64,000 nt of DNA from JAWKNZ01 sp041391425 (GCA_041391425.1 JAWKNZ010000004.1:62001-126000), one strand, 5' to 3'; numbered from the stretch's first letter, positions 17,883 to 28,242 are shown. The notes: generated by a model not told the origin, from the letters alone. Translations and numbers: made by a program.

Positions 17883-18444
17883 TTTTTTGCCCTTTGCCAT
17901 CTAGTGGGGGTTTAAAAATATGGGACAATGCAATTCCAAATAGAGGTGCGAAGATAATTTTAAATCCTTCTCCAATATAAAAATGAAGTGTCAGAGGTAA
18001 TCCCTGAGATCCGATAAATGACACACAAAATTCTGCTAAAAATACCCAAGTTTGACTGAATATTAATAGAGAAATCCAGGAGGACCTCATGTGCCACGAA
18101 ATATTTTCTTTAAAGCTAATAATGACTGAGCCGAGTACCCAATAAACACATATATACATTCCCATTGGTACGGAAGAATGAGTTTCAATTAAAAGTGCTG
18201 CAAGCATGGCGTGGATAATCGAACTTGGTGCATTTAGTGTAACAAAGGCAAAAGTTATCCATGGAGTTAGTAAATCGATAGCAATGTAATCAGGAAATAT
18301 GGAAGGCATTATAGTTAGTTGAAAAACACTAATTAATAGAAGACAAATAAAATCAATAAATTCGTTGCCACAGAATGGCCTAGCAACATGAGACGTAGAG
18401 GTATCTAAGCCTAAAATTTTCGTTTTTAGTTGTGTTAAAAACAA
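17875..18444 (-). CDS. mreD: Rod-shape protein MreD (by position and topology)
   Basis: A small integral membrane protein of about 190 residues with five or six hydrophobic helices (FIDFICLLLISVFQLTI, AIDLLTPWITFAFVTL and so on), lying between mreC and mrdA, exactly where MreD is found. MreD sequences diverge strongly, so the call rests on context and topology. The frame is open up to a TTG at 18498 inside mreC, but TTG at 18444 has AAAGGA 7 bases upstream and starts 15 bases after the mreC stop, so it is preferred. MreD is thought to bridge MreC to the PBP2-RodA complex. Confidence 0.8.
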   Translation of the reverse strand: MFLTQLKTKILGLDTSTSHVARPFCGNEFIDFICLLLISVFQLTIMPSIFPDYIAIDLLTPWITFAFVTLNAPSSIIHAMLAALLIETHSSVPMGMYICVYWVLGSVIISFKENISWHMRSSWISLLIFSQTWVFLAEFCVSFIGSQGLPLTLHFYIGEGFKIIFAPLFGIALSHIFKPPLDGKGQKNG

Positions 18445-18458
18445 AGTTGAATCCTTTA

Positions 18459-19343
18459 TCAAAACCGATTTGCTTTTCCAACTGTTTTGTCTATCCAATC
18501 TTTGCCAGCAGTTTCAATGATTTTACGAAATTCTTTATCTGAAGTTTTGATAATTAAAACTTCTTCTTGTCTGCGATAGTCCACCCATGGCTCAACTGTT
18601 ACGACTTGTGAGATGCGGTCAGATTCGTAATTTATTTTGGTGACTCTTCCAACTCTTAGGCCTTTTGGAAAACCACTGATAATTCCGGATGTGATGATGG
18701 TATCACCGATACGGATATCAGCTCTGCGGTGTAGGAGTAGTCTACAGCGGTTATTGGCAATACCTTGTAAGACACCGCGCACTCTGGTCCTCTCAAGCAA
18801 GACATCTAAATGAAAGTTGCTGTCTTCTAACAGTTGGACATCAGCAAATTTTAAACCTGTACGGATAACCCTTCCAATGATCCCGTCAGCTGCAATTACT
18901 GGCATGCCGATGGAAATGCCATCGAGTGAGCCTCTTGTTACTCTTAAGGTTTTAAATCTGCTATTTGCATAGCTTCCTACAACCTCTGCAGCAATTAAAG
19001 GGTGTGGCTTTTGCTCATAAAATCCTAATAGTTTGCGAAGGCGTTTGGCTTCATTAACTTGATGTTCATAGTCCATGATTCTTATCTGTAAACGCGCTAG
19101 CTTTTTACGAAGAATGTCATTTTCTTTTGCTGTTTGGCTTAATTCTATATAATGCTGCCAGAAGTTTGTAATTCCGGTGCTAGTTTGATGCCAGGTGTAT
19201 TCAACTGGATAGAGCAACTCTTGCCACAAAGAGCCTCCAGGACTTTTACTGATCCATGGAGTTCTGGAAGATGAGTAGAAAATAAAGGGGGCGATAAGAG
19301 CGCTTATCGCCATTGCCACAATCAAATTTTGTCTACTAAACAT
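18459..19343 (-). CDS. mreC: Rod-shape-determining protein MreC
   Basis: MreC is a bitopic inner-membrane protein whose periplasmic beta domain activates PBP2. The 294-residue sequence has an N-terminal anchor (LIVAMAISALIAPFIFY), a coiled-coil stretch (ENDILRKKLARLQIRIMD), and the MreC core with VVGSYANSRFKTLRVTRGS, GMPVIAADGIIGRV and DTIITSGIISGFPKGLRVG. It lies 19 bases after mreB on the same strand, so the two are surely co-transcribed. No strong binding site is seen before the ATG. Confidence 0.95.
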   Translation of the reverse strand: MFSRQNLIVAMAISALIAPFIFYSSSRTPWISKSPGGSLWQELLYPVEYTWHQTSTGITNFWQHYIELSQTAKENDILRKKLARLQIRIMDYEHQVNEAKRLRKLLGFYEQKPHPLIAAEVVGSYANSRFKTLRVTRGSLDGISIGMPVIAADGIIGRVIRTGLKFADVQLLEDSNFHLDVLLERTRVRGVLQGIANNRCRLLLHRRADIRIGDTIITSGIISGFPKGLRVGRVTKINYESDRISQVVTVEPWVDYRRQEEVLIIKTSDKEFRKIIETAGKDWIDKTVGKANRF

Positions 19344-19362
19344 TGGCTAGCAAGTCTCGCTA

Positions 19363-20399
19363 TTACTGCATTGCCACACTACTTAAGATGTCAATTTGGT
19401 CCAAAGCTTTACCGCTGCCTAAAACAACAGCGCACAATGGATCATCTGCAATCATAATAGGCAATCCGGTCTCTTCTCGAAGCAAAATATCTAAATTACG
19501 GATCAAAGCTCCACCGCCTGCTAAGACGATTCCTTTATCTACGATATCAGCTGCCAACTCAGGTGGGGTTTTTTCTAAAGCTACCCTAACAGCCTCAACG
19601 ATTGTGTTGACTGGCTCAGCTATAGCCTCCCTAATTTCTTCAGAGCCTATTTCTATAGTTTTTGGAATTCCAGCAACCATATCACGGCCTTTGACATGCA
19701 TACTTTGGACATCTTCATCTGGATAAGCTGTACCTATAGCGATTTTAATCTGTTCTGATGTTCTTTCTCCAATCAGTAGATTATATTTTCGTTTTAAATA
19801 GTTGACGATAGCTTCGTCCATTTTGTCTCCGCCTACGCGCACGGACTTTGAGTAGACGATGCCGGCAAGGGAAATTACGGCAACTTCTGTAGTGCCGCCG
19901 CCTATATCAACAATCATATTGCCACTTGGCTCTGTGATAGGGAGTCCTGCTCCTATGGCAGCGGCCATAGGCTCTTCTATTAGGAAGACCTGTCGTGCTC
20001 CAGCGGACTCAGCAGATTCACGTACTGCTCTTTTTTCAACTTCAGTGATCCCATATGGGACACAGATAATAATTCTTGGCTTAACCATTGTGCGTCTATT
20101 ATGAGCTCTTTCGATAAAATAACGCAACATGGCTTCAGTTATTTCAAAATCAGCAATAACTCCATCTTTCATGGGGCGAATTGCTGTGATAGAACCAGGT
20201 GTTCTACCGAGCATATCCTTTGCTTCTTTGCCTACAGCAAGGATTTTTTTGTTCCACGCCCCCCGTCCCTTTGTACGGCCACAACTGATGGCTCATTGGT
20301 GACAATCCCTTGACCTTTAAGGTAGACAAGAGTATTCGCAGTCCCTAAATCAATAGCCAAGTCATTGGAAAATATACCAGCCAACCAATCGAAAATCAT
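19363..20399 (-). CDS. mreB: Actin-like rod-shape protein MreB (frame interrupted once)
   Basis: MreB filaments position the elongation machinery under the inner membrane. ATG at 20399 has GGGAG 6 bases upstream and reads IFDWLAGIFSNDLAIDLGTA (phosphate-1 loop) to SVVAVQRDGG. The frame then hits TAG at about 20235. The rest, from KEAKDMLGRTPG through VDIGGGTTEVAV and GIVLAGGGALIRNLD, is intact in another frame. One or a few missing or extra bases in the C6 run (20259-20264) or the T7 run (20244-20250) would join both parts into a normal MreB of about 345 residues. MreB is usually essential and the rest is perfectly conserved, so a sequencing error is the likeliest cause; transcript slippage on the A7 run is less likely. 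Confidence 0.9.
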
Positions 20400-20848
20400 A
20401 TGTTTCTCCCGCAATGAACTGTTACCACTGTATCATACACGCAACCTAATATTAAGGTCCAGATTTTCAGGAAACTGAATTTATGAATTGTAAAAAATCT
20501 TCTTATTGCAAGGTGCAGGATTGATGCTTATTTTATAAGCAAAATTTCCAACTTCAGTAAGTTATTTATATCCTTAATGAAGATACTACAAATAAGCTTC
20601 TGGCATATAGTTCACAATCAGTATTTATAGTCACCACTAGCACGCAATAATTTTATGCAGCAATATTCGAAAACAATACAATTCATTTTCAGAGTATAAC
20701 AGGATTAACATGATGGGGGAAATTGTGCTACTGAATAAGAGAGGGAAGTATCAAATTTTTGTAAATTGATATCTAGGCGTAGGCTGTTTTTGTAAAAAAT
20801 GTTAAAAGTTTTTTAAAAGGTATAAATTGTTGATGGGAGCGGTTGCAT
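20400..20848. other. Divergent intergenic region mreB/foldase
   Basis: About 450 AT-rich bases between divergent genes. It should contain the promoters of the mre cluster and of the parvulin gene. I see no convincing palindrome, small ORF with a binding site, or structured RNA. Confidence 0.4.
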
Positions 20849-22459
20849 ATGTTTCGAATGAAGAATACCACGGTGAAGGAAGGCGAGGTAAAGAAGGTCT
20901 TTACACATTGGAAGGTTTATGTGGTCTTAGCTGCCGCTTTAGGGTCCATGACATTTTTTGGTGTTTGCGATCCGGCTGGCCCCAAAGTTGGCTTATCAGG
21001 AAGTGCTGCGATAGTTGGTGATGAAAAAATTTCGATTGCTGAATTTCGCCGCGCGTACCAGCGCTATACTGAACGCCTTAAAAGTCAATATTCAGATGCA
21101 TATGATCCTGTCAAATTAAGGCCAGCTCATGCGACTATGGATAGTCTGGTAAGAGAGCGTATTTTATACCTGGCTGCGACAGAGCATGGTCTTGCTACTT
21201 CTGAAGATGAAGTGGTGCAATATCTGGTTGATGCAGGTGCTTTTGCTGATGAAAAGACTGGAGAGTTTTCTCAAAGTGGTTTTGAAAACTATCTAAGAAG
21301 TAGTGGCTATTCTGAAGAGGCTTTTTTACAGGAAATGCAACGGAGTATGACCGCGAGTAAGTTCCGTAATTTGGTAACCTCTGCTATTTTTCTTTCAAAG
21401 AATGCCGCAGAATTTGAGTATAAAATTTCTGAAACCAAACTTGAGCTTGAGTATTTAAAGCTTAGCCCCGCTAATGTTTCTGTTTCTGTAGATGATAAAG
21501 AAATCAATGAATTTGCAGCCAAAGACGAGAATAAGAAGAAGATTGAAGATTGGTATAATTCTCATAAGAGCGATTATCTTCAACCTGAAAAGGTTCATGC
21601 TAGGCATATATTAGTTTCTTATAATACCGCGAGAAATGCTTCAAGTTTACGCGTAACCCGTGACAAAAATGCAGCTAAAGAGCGCGCAGAAAAAATACTT
21701 TCTATGGTTAAACAAAAAGGCGCGAATTTTATTGAAATCGCTAAAAAAGAAACCGATGAGCCCACAGGTAAGGGGTCAGGTGGAGACTTAGGTCTGATTA
21801 CACGCGAATCGATGGCAAAAGAATTCAGTGACGTGGCTTTTGCTATTAATGTTGGTGCTGTTAGTAATGTTGTTGAGTCGCCATTTGGCTTTCATGTTAT
21901 TAAAGTGGAAGCAAAGCAAGCGAAAAAAGATCAGAAACTTGAAGAAGTTACTTCAGAGATAGCAGGCAAACTGATAAAGAAAGAAAAGCTTCCTAAGATA
22001 GTATCTGATAAAGCGAATGAACTTTTAGCCTTGGTTAAAGAAGGTGCTTCCGGAGAAGCTAAGCTTAAAGCTATGATAAAGCAATATGGCTTAGAGTGGA
22101 AAAAAACAGGTAAGTTTGCTGCAAATACTGCCAATATTCCCGGGTTAGGAAATCAGAAAATAATGTTGCAAAAGATTTTACAGTTAACGGAAAAGCAGCG
22201 CTTATTGGATGAGGCAATTGAGTCCGCAGGTAATATGTATATAGTTCGGCTTGTTGAAAAAGTAGAACCAGATATGAAGAATTTTGACGATAAGCGTTTG
22301 CAGCAAATTAGGAATTCGAAGCTTTATTCTAGCGGTTACTATTTTCTAAATAGGGTTGAGGAAGAAGAAGAGAAAAAATATGCTGATAGGAATGAAGTTT
22401 TTAAAAATCCAGAATTTCTTGCGCTTGACGCTCCTAATCAAGATGTCCGGCAGCAGTAA
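20849..22459 (+). CDS. Parvulin-type peptidyl-prolyl isomerase, PpiD/SurA-like
   Basis: A protein of about 536 residues with one N-terminal hydrophobic segment (VYVVLAAALGSMTFFGV), a SurA_N-type chaperone region with conserved Y-L-(D/V) helices to about residue 200, a parvulin domain at about 245-360 (VHARHILVSY, GGDLGLITRESM, FAINVGAVSNVVESPFGFHVIKV), and a C-terminal helical part. Such proteins help fold secreted and outer-membrane proteins in the periplasm. Anchoring by a single helix makes it more PpiD-like than SurA-like. ATG at 20849 is preferred over TTG at 20843, with GGGAG upstream. It is followed by nadK after 17 bases. Confidence 0.85.
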   Translation: MFRMKNTTVKEGEVKKVFTHWKVYVVLAAALGSMTFFGVCDPAGPKVGLSGSAAIVGDEKISIAEFRRAYQRYTERLKSQYSDAYDPVKLRPAHATMDSLVRERILYLAATEHGLATSEDEVVQYLVDAGAFADEKTGEFSQSGFENYLRSSGYSEEAFLQEMQRSMTASKFRNLVTSAIFLSKNAAEFEYKISETKLELEYLKLSPANVSVSVDDKEINEFAAKDENKKKIEDWYNSHKSDYLQPEKVHARHILVSYNTARNASSLRVTRDKNAAKERAEKILSMVKQKGANFIEIAKKETDEPTGKGSGGDLGLITRESMAKEFSDVAFAINVGAVSNVVESPFGFHVIKVEAKQAKKDQKLEEVTSEIAGKLIKKEKLPKIVSDKANELLALVKEGASGEAKLKAMIKQYGLEWKKTGKFAANTANIPGLGNQKIMLQKILQLTEKQRLLDEAIESAGNMYIVRLVEKVEPDMKNFDDKRLQQIRNSKLYSSGYYFLNRVEEEEEKKYADRNEVFKNPEFLALDAPNQDVRQQ

Positions 22460-22476
22460 TATTTAAACAGGTACGC

Positions 22477-23352
22477 ATGAAGGTTTTAGTAGTTAGAAAG
22501 AGAACATCCTTAGACTTATTTGGTGAGTACGTTCGCAAAAAAGTTTCAGATGAACTGATGGCTGAAGAATCTTTGCTCAAGATGCAGCGTAGTCATTTTG
22601 AGCACAGCCAGGCTTTGGCTCTATTGCATGATAGTCTGGATAAAGAAAAGATTGCTTATGAAGATGTCTCGCATGGACAGTATTGGCCTGAAACTGAGTC
22701 TTTTGATGCGGTGATTGCTGTTGGCGGGGACGGTACTGTCTTAGATGCAAGCCACCATATTGATCAGGAAGATACTTCGATTATTGGCATCCGCTCTTCT
22801 CCAGGAAGTGTAGGCCATTTATGCTACTGTGGCCGTGAACAGATTGAATCTGCGATTAAGGCATTGAAATCAAAAAAACTTAAATTTGCTAAGGTGATTC
22901 GCCTGAAGGCAAAGATTCACTCGTTAAATTCACAAGCAGATTTACTGACAAGCCCTATATTAAATGACTTTCTTTTTTGTAATGAAAGTCCAGCAGCAAC
23001 TACTCACTATCAAATTACCTTTAGGGAACATTCTGAACGGCAGAAATCAAGTGGTATTTGGATTTCGACTCCGGCAGGAAGCAGTGCGGCAATGAAAGCA
23101 GCAGGAGGGCAGCTTATGTCCCCTGAGTGTGAAGAGTTTCAATTTATTGTTAGAGAGCTTTATCAGCCTCCTGAAGGAAAACATGGTATAGTTGGGGGGG
23201 TGTTTGATCCAGATGTGGACCTACTTTCAATAGAAAACTTATGTGATAGGGCGGTTTTGGCTCTTGATGGCCATCATAGGTTGCATCGGCTCAGTTATGG
23301 TGATCGGCTTAGCTTTATGAGGGGGCCTTCTTTAAGCCTCGCTCGTCGTTAA
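22477..23352 (+). CDS. nadK: NAD kinase-like protein
   Basis: NAD kinases phosphorylate NAD+ to NADP+ with ATP. The 291-residue sequence has the signature GGDGTV near residue 87, the NE motif region with LFCNESPA, and a variant of the substrate loop, STPAGSSAAMKAAGG, where most enzymes read TPTGSTAYxxSAGG. The N-terminal part (MKVLVVRKRTSLD) and the C-terminal beta-rich part (LALDGH) are family-like. The loop changes make strict NADK function probable rather than certain; a related lipid or ATP-NAD kinase activity is possible. It is likely co-transcribed with the foldase gene. Confidence 0.8.
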   Translation: MKVLVVRKRTSLDLFGEYVRKKVSDELMAEESLLKMQRSHFEHSQALALLHDSLDKEKIAYEDVSHGQYWPETESFDAVIAVGGDGTVLDASHHIDQEDTSIIGIRSSPGSVGHLCYCGREQIESAIKALKSKKLKFAKVIRLKAKIHSLNSQADLLTSPILNDFLFCNESPAATTHYQITFREHSERQKSSGIWISTPAGSSAAMKAAGGQLMSPECEEFQFIVRELYQPPEGKHGIVGGVFDPDVDLLSIENLCDRAVLALDGHHRLHRLSYGDRLSFMRGPSLSLARR

Positions 23353-23392
23353 AGTCTGTATCTATCTTTTTTTTGTCAATTTGTTGATCCTT

Positions 23393-24757
23393 TTAAGCTC
23401 CAGTTACGGATACTCCATCTATTAAAACCCAGGGACTAGCAAAATTGCCATGAACCAGTTCAGCTTCTTGGCTGACCGCGAGAACATGTTTAGTAATCTC
23501 GAAGAAGTTACCCGCAATCATCGTTTCGCTAACAGCTCCGCAGTCATCGCCATTTTTGAATAAGCGACTAGATTTTGCCACTCCGCTAAAGTCTCCGCTA
23601 ACAGGATCATTATTGCCAGAAAAACGGTCTACTACCAAGAGATTGGAACCAGTATCAATCATCGACTTAAGGCTATCTAAGCCCGGATCTAATACTAGTC
23701 CAAAGGGTCCTCCCGCTTGGGCTGTAGATTTTTTGCCAGTTTTTTTGGCGCTGTAACAGCTATGGAGATGAGTTTTTAGGATCCCATTTTTTAAAATTGT
23801 CTGTTGGTAAGTTGGAATGCCATCGGCGTCAAATGAAGTGGCGCCGGATAAGTCAATATTATGGGGGTTATCAGTAAGATTCAGCTTTTTGGAAACTACT
23901 TCATTGTCAATTTCATTTTGCCACTTGCTTTTTCCATCCATGACTGAGCGGCCACTGGCGTGATAGAGGATTGTTTCTATGAGTATGGAATATACTGCAC
24001 GTGGAGTGAGAAGTATCGGACCATTATAACTTGGGCATTTTATCGGGTTTAATAAACCTGCTAATTTATCACTAAAAGCGTTAGCTTGTTCTTTGAGTTT
24101 ATTTAAATAACCATATTTCTCAAATGCAAAATTATAATCATAGTCAAGGCTCGATACATCGCTGCCATCAACTGCCATACCCATGAAGTTCCAGCTTATC
24201 ATGGTTTGAATTTCACTTTGTTGAATATCGTGGCTATTAGCAATACCATGGTATGAGATTTCTTGGCTGAGCTCGAAATAATCAATTGCAACTTTTGGAT
24301 TTTTAGTAAGGACAGCAAGTGCATCATTGATATTCTCGCTAAGTTCATCTAAATCGATGTCTGCTGCTTCTTGGTCGTATATAAAATCAAGAGTTTTTGC
24401 TTTAGGTGCAATATCTTCTCCTGCCATACAGAGGAACTCATCGGCAACAGAAAAGCTTGCAAGGTCATTGGCTGCTTTGACGGTAGAATTAAGAGCTTTA
24501 TGGTTAAGGCTATTAAGTGAAGACGAGCCTTTTTTTTGATCTTTATGGACAGTTATTTTGATGTTTTGTGATTCAACGCTATTTGCTGATGACAGCTTCT
24601 TATTTTCAACAACTAATTTTTTTTGTAGAGAAAGCGTGGTTGCTACTTTGGCTTCATCAACACCAATTTCTTTAGCCATGCCTAAAGCATCCTGTGCTAA
24701 GTCTGTTAACTTAGTAGCCATGGTAGAGATAGATTCATTTTCGAGTTTATCCTTCAT
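23393..24757 (-). CDS. pmbA: TldE/PmbA family partner protein
   Basis: TldD and TldE (PmbA) form a heterodimeric metalloprotease that cleaves unfolded peptides and matures some RiPPs and toxins; TldE lacks the zinc site. This 454-residue protein has no HExxxH motif, fits the TldE half in length, and has the typical C-terminal region with GNFFEITKHVLAV and SPWVLIDGVSVTGA. The frame is open to 24856, but ATG at 24757 follows GGAGGAGA and overlaps the tldD stop as ATGA, so it is the real start. The pair forms a tight operon. Confidence 0.9.
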   Translation of the reverse strand: MKDKLENESISTMATKLTDLAQDALGMAKEIGVDEAKVATTLSLQKKLVVENKKLSSANSVESQNIKITVHKDQKKGSSSLNSLNHKALNSTVKAANDLASFSVADEFLCMAGEDIAPKAKTLDFIYDQEAADIDLDELSENINDALAVLTKNPKVAIDYFELSQEISYHGIANSHDIQQSEIQTMISWNFMGMAVDGSDVSSLDYDYNFAFEKYGYLNKLKEQANAFSDKLAGLLNPIKCPSYNGPILLTPRAVYSILIETILYHASGRSVMDGKSKWQNEIDNEVVSKKLNLTDNPHNIDLSGATSFDADGIPTYQQTILKNGILKTHLHSCYSAKKTGKKSTAQAGGPFGLVLDPGLDSLKSMIDTGSNLLVVDRFSGNNDPVSGDFSGVAKSSRLFKNGDDCGAVSETMIAGNFFEITKHVLAVSQEAELVHGNFASPWVLIDGVSVTGA

Positions 24758-26142
24758 TGCTCTCCTCCAATAGTTATTTGGCAACGGATGTAAGGTCCTC
24801 CAGCATCGACTTTTGCTGGTTGGCCTTTGCCACAGTAACCTGTCCCCAAATCCCAACGAAATTCCTTGCTAACGGCATCGACAGACTTTAAGACGTCAAA
24901 TGCAATTCCTGATAATGTTGCTTTCTTAAGCAACGCACCTTTTTTTCCATTTTTTATTTCCCATACCCAACCAGTACCGAACATAAATTCGCCATTTGCA
25001 TCGGCTTGACCACCACCAGCACCCTCAATTAAATATCCATCTTCGACACCAGCAATCATCTCATCCAATGTGCTTTCACCTGGCAGAAAATATGTATTGC
25101 GCATTCTTATTAATGGCTCGTCTTTGTACAACCAGGCTCTCGCATTGCCTGTTGGATTGACCCCAAATTCGAGAGCGCTCTCTCTATTGTGGAGATATGA
25201 TTTTAACATACCATTTTCGATGATCATAGTTGTCTCAGTTTCGACGCCTTCATCATCAAATGGAATATTACCCACTGCATAGCCATATAGGTTTTCACGG
25301 CCCGAATCTGCCATTGAGACTAAGTCTGATCCCACACGCGTGCCAATTTTGCCCTTAGCAATCGATCCAGCTTTGACAAAGTCTGCCTCTACGGTGTGCC
25401 CGATAGCTTCATGGCATAATAGACCAACGACTGAGGGGGCTAAGATGCAAGTTTTTTTTCCACCCTTTGGAGATTTTGCATTTAGCAAGTCAGTAGCACG
25501 TTTTGAGGTCTTTTCAATCAAATCGTTTAGCCCTGGGTGTGAATAAAGGCACTGCCAACCGCCGGATACTCCAGCGCCAGACATTGTTGAAGAACGCTCA
25601 CCATTTCTCTCTGCAATTGCCGAAAGATTGAACTCTGGTTGGGCTAGTTTTAAGCTAGCAAAGGCACCATCAGTAGTCACTATCGCCTTTTCTTCCATTA
25701 TCTCACTATAACGGCAGGAAGCAGTCTGAATTGCCGAAGATGAGTTGGCAAGTTGATGTTCGTAGTCGATTATCTGCCCCAATTTGTCTTTGACGCTCAT
25801 ATCACATAACTCATCAAATCCAGGTCCGACAAAATCAGTAGATGATAATTTTCCTCCCCTAACTTCCTTCGATTTTCCTCCCATTAATTTTGCAATAGAG
25901 GAGGCATTCCTTTTTGCATTTTCTATCGTTTTAGCAATGGCTTTTTCGGAGAGGTCTGCTGTAGCCGCGAATCCCCATGCTCCGTTAACTAAAGCTCTTA
26001 CACCCACTCCCTCAATGGTGGAATGGTTTGCAGTATCAACCCTTCCTTTTGTTGCTAAAAAGCTATTACTTGTCCGTTTATGATACCGTAGCTCGACAAA
26101 GCCTTCTTGGCGATCTGCCAGAGTTTTGAGTAAGTGTTTCAT
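24754..26142 (-). CDS. tldD: TldD metalloprotease
   Basis: The 462-residue protein carries the zinc motif HEAIGHTVEADF of TldD proteins near residue 243, preceded by LAPSVVGLLC. The N-terminal region includes TANHSTIEGVGVRAL and the C-terminal region GAGGGQADANGEFMFGTG. With TldE it forms the active protease in the cytoplasm. No RiPP precursor or toxin-antitoxin gene is visible nearby, so the substrate is unknown. It overlaps the pmbA start by 4 bases. Confidence 0.95.
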   Translation of the reverse strand: MKHLLKTLADRQEGFVELRYHKRTSNSFLATKGRVDTANHSTIEGVGVRALVNGAWGFAATADLSEKAIAKTIENAKRNASSIAKLMGGKSKEVRGGKLSSTDFVGPGFDELCDMSVKDKLGQIIDYEHQLANSSSAIQTASCRYSEIMEEKAIVTTDGAFASLKLAQPEFNLSAIAERNGERSSTMSGAGVSGGWQCLYSHPGLNDLIEKTSKRATDLLNAKSPKGGKKTCILAPSVVGLLCHEAIGHTVEADFVKAGSIAKGKIGTRVGSDLVSMADSGRENLYGYAVGNIPFDDEGVETETTMIIENGMLKSYLHNRESALEFGVNPTGNARAWLYKDEPLIRMRNTYFLPGESTLDEMIAGVEDGYLIEGAGGGQADANGEFMFGTGWVWEIKNGKKGALLKKATLSGIAFDVLKSVDAVSKEFRWDLGTGYCGKGQPAKVDAGGPYIRCQITIGGEQ

Positions 26143-26187
26143 CGCTTTCTTTCCTTTTCTCAGATCAGTAATTTGGCCAATTGGTTC

Positions 26188-28098
26188 TTATCTTGATAAC
26201 TCTGCTTTGGCCTCATGTCCCATCATGTCCGTTACGGGAGCGTAGTGGTTATAATGCCCTAGTGTTGCAATATTTTCCACTTGTGTCGAGCGAACTTTAC
26301 TGACTGTAAATTGATCGGCTCCTGTTTGAATACGTAAGAAGTTCTCAAACCAAATTGTATATATGGGTTCATTTTTCCTAGAGAAAGCATCCATACCCAT
26401 AAATTGTTGAGATATACTGTCTTTTCCGAATAAGGAAAGCAGAGTTGGGGGAATATCTGTATTGGAAACTAGCTGATTTAGTTTTACTCCTTGAAGGTTA
26501 GGAGGAAGTCGATTGTTAAAAATTGAGAATGGAATATGGTGTGTCATTTTTACTGTAGTGTAATCGCTATTTGACAGACCATCTTGAATAGGGCCTTTAT
26601 AAATTGGCAGGCCTTGATCAGAGGTTAAAATGATTAGAGTGTTGGGGTGCATTTTTAAAATTTTGTTATAAAAATCGGCAAAAGCCCAGTCTACATAACG
26701 GATGATTCTCTGGCGCGCTGTTTTTAACTCTTTAATTTCTTCTGGAGCATCGGAAGGTAAGGTGAGTGGTGGATGGTTTGTTAATGTTAATACTGTCGCA
26801 AAAAATGGCTTATCAACCCCCTGCAATGTACTCAGAGTTTTGTTAAATAAAGCGTGGTCACTATACCCCCAACCTCCTTTACTAGTGTTCTTAGGATAGT
26901 CAGGCTTTCCAATTATTTTAGTAGTATTATGATGCTTGTAAAATGCTAATTGATTGTCGAACTGGTTATCTGCAGCATGTAGAAAAAAGGTGGAATAGCC
27001 ACTAGTATGATAGACATCGGGAAGGCATATGCTATTAAGAGCAGGGGATGTTATCATTAGAGGAAAGCCTGGTATTGAGTATAGTGAGCACATAGCGGCT
27101 ATCTGACCTTGCCGTGTCTGTGTTCCTGACGCGATGGTTTCTGTGAAGTTTATTCCAGTTTGCATAATCTTTGACATATTTGGCATTAGATCTTCATCTT
27201 TATTTTCTGATAAAAAGCCGATATCGGAGGATGAGCCTGATGCTAAGAAAACAATAACTATGTTCCAATGTTCTCCTAGATGCTCTTTTTTTTGTAAAAA
27301 ATTTCTAAGTTGTTCTTTTATTTTGATTGATTGAGATTTTTTGGCGGTATCATTATCCGCTGGTGCAGATATAGTTTTTTGCCAAAGAGGGTATTTTTCG
27401 TAGTTGCTATCTTGGGACCATTGACGGTTAGGGAATAATTCTCTAATTTTTAATAACTGTTCCTTACTGGGCAGCGGTTTTATAGCTATGTCGTGATACT
27501 CTTTTATATTGAAATATAGAGCAGTAAAGAAATTATAACGAAGCTCTTTATGGACTAAGGGTAAGTAGCGAGTATTAATATTAATCGAGTTTAAGATGGC
27601 AGCCGCAACTAGCAATACTAGAGGGTGTTTTTGCATAGAAGCAAATAAGCTTGGTTTGAGATTTAACAATATAATTGCACTAGTTAAAGGTACAGATATT
27701 AGAACGTATGTTCTCCACGATTGGAAGAGAATGACAGTTCCCTTCTCCAGAAAACCAGAGGTTTGAAGACTAAATAGATGTGCAATGCGAAATGTAAGTC
27801 CAAAATGCTCTAAATAACTAACATGGCAAAGCAAACAAAAGAGCGTTATAAGAGTCGCAAATCCTGTTGTAGCATGCAAAAAAATTTTCCATATGATATG
27901 ATCGTTTTTTAATCTGTTTAAACTAAGAAATAGAAAGGCAATGATAAGTATTAATGAAGAATCAGAGGAAAATCCGACCATAAAGTTTGTTATGAAAGTA
28001 TTCACCTTTACTGAGGCAAATGCAGGCATAGATATAACTATAATTCTTGCGATAAGAAATGAGAGGGCTAGCCATAGCAAGAGAAAGCGGATGATCAA
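26188..28098 (-). CDS. LtaS-like sulfatase-family membrane protein with altered metal ligands
   Basis: The 636-residue protein has about five N-terminal membrane helices and a periplasmic alkaline-phosphatase/sulfatase-fold domain from about residue 270, like lipoteichoic-acid synthase and phosphoglycerol or phosphoethanolamine transferases. The nucleophile region ASGTQTRQGQIAAMCS keeps the Thr. The first metal-binding Glu, normally in (V/L)-x-E-S, is replaced: the sequence reads VFLASGSSSD. The later metal pair, normally D-H in a G-D-H-G-type turn, reads LTSDQGL. Two changed ligands suggest a catalytically weak or inactive member, or unusual metal binding. Alignment by eye can misplace ligands, so this is moderate confidence. 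The true substrate is unknown. Confidence 0.75.
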   Translation of the reverse strand: MIIRFLLLWLALSFLIARIIVISMPAFASVKVNTFITNFMVGFSSDSSLILIIAFLFLSLNRLKNDHIIWKIFLHATTGFATLITLFCLLCHVSYLEHFGLTFRIAHLFSLQTSGFLEKGTVILFQSWRTYVLISVPLTSAIILLNLKPSLFASMQKHPLVLLVAAAILNSININTRYLPLVHKELRYNFFTALYFNIKEYHDIAIKPLPSKEQLLKIRELFPNRQWSQDSNYEKYPLWQKTISAPADNDTAKKSQSIKIKEQLRNFLQKKEHLGEHWNIVIVFLASGSSSDIGFLSENKDEDLMPNMSKIMQTGINFTETIASGTQTRQGQIAAMCSLYSIPGFPLMITSPALNSICLPDVYHTSGYSTFFLHAADNQFDNQLAFYKHHNTTKIIGKPDYPKNTSKGGWGYSDHALFNKTLSTLQGVDKPFFATVLTLTNHPPLTLPSDAPEEIKELKTARQRIIRYVDWAFADFYNKILKMHPNTLIILTSDQGLPIYKGPIQDGLSNSDYTTVKMTHHIPFSIFNNRLPPNLQGVKLNQLVSNTDIPPTLLSLFGKDSISQQFMGMDAFSRKNEPIYTIWFENFLRIQTGADQFTVSKVRSTQVENIATLGHYNHYAPVTDMMGHEAKAELSR

Positions 28099-28242
28099 TA
28101 ATACTATCTCCTAAAGTTAACTTTAAAAGCTGCCTAAGGCATATGGTATTTGTCTTAGTTCAGAAAAAGATGATTATTAGGTTGTAAATAAATATGGTTT
28201 ACTATGTCCTTGATTTCACGGGTATTATATAGTTTTTTACTA

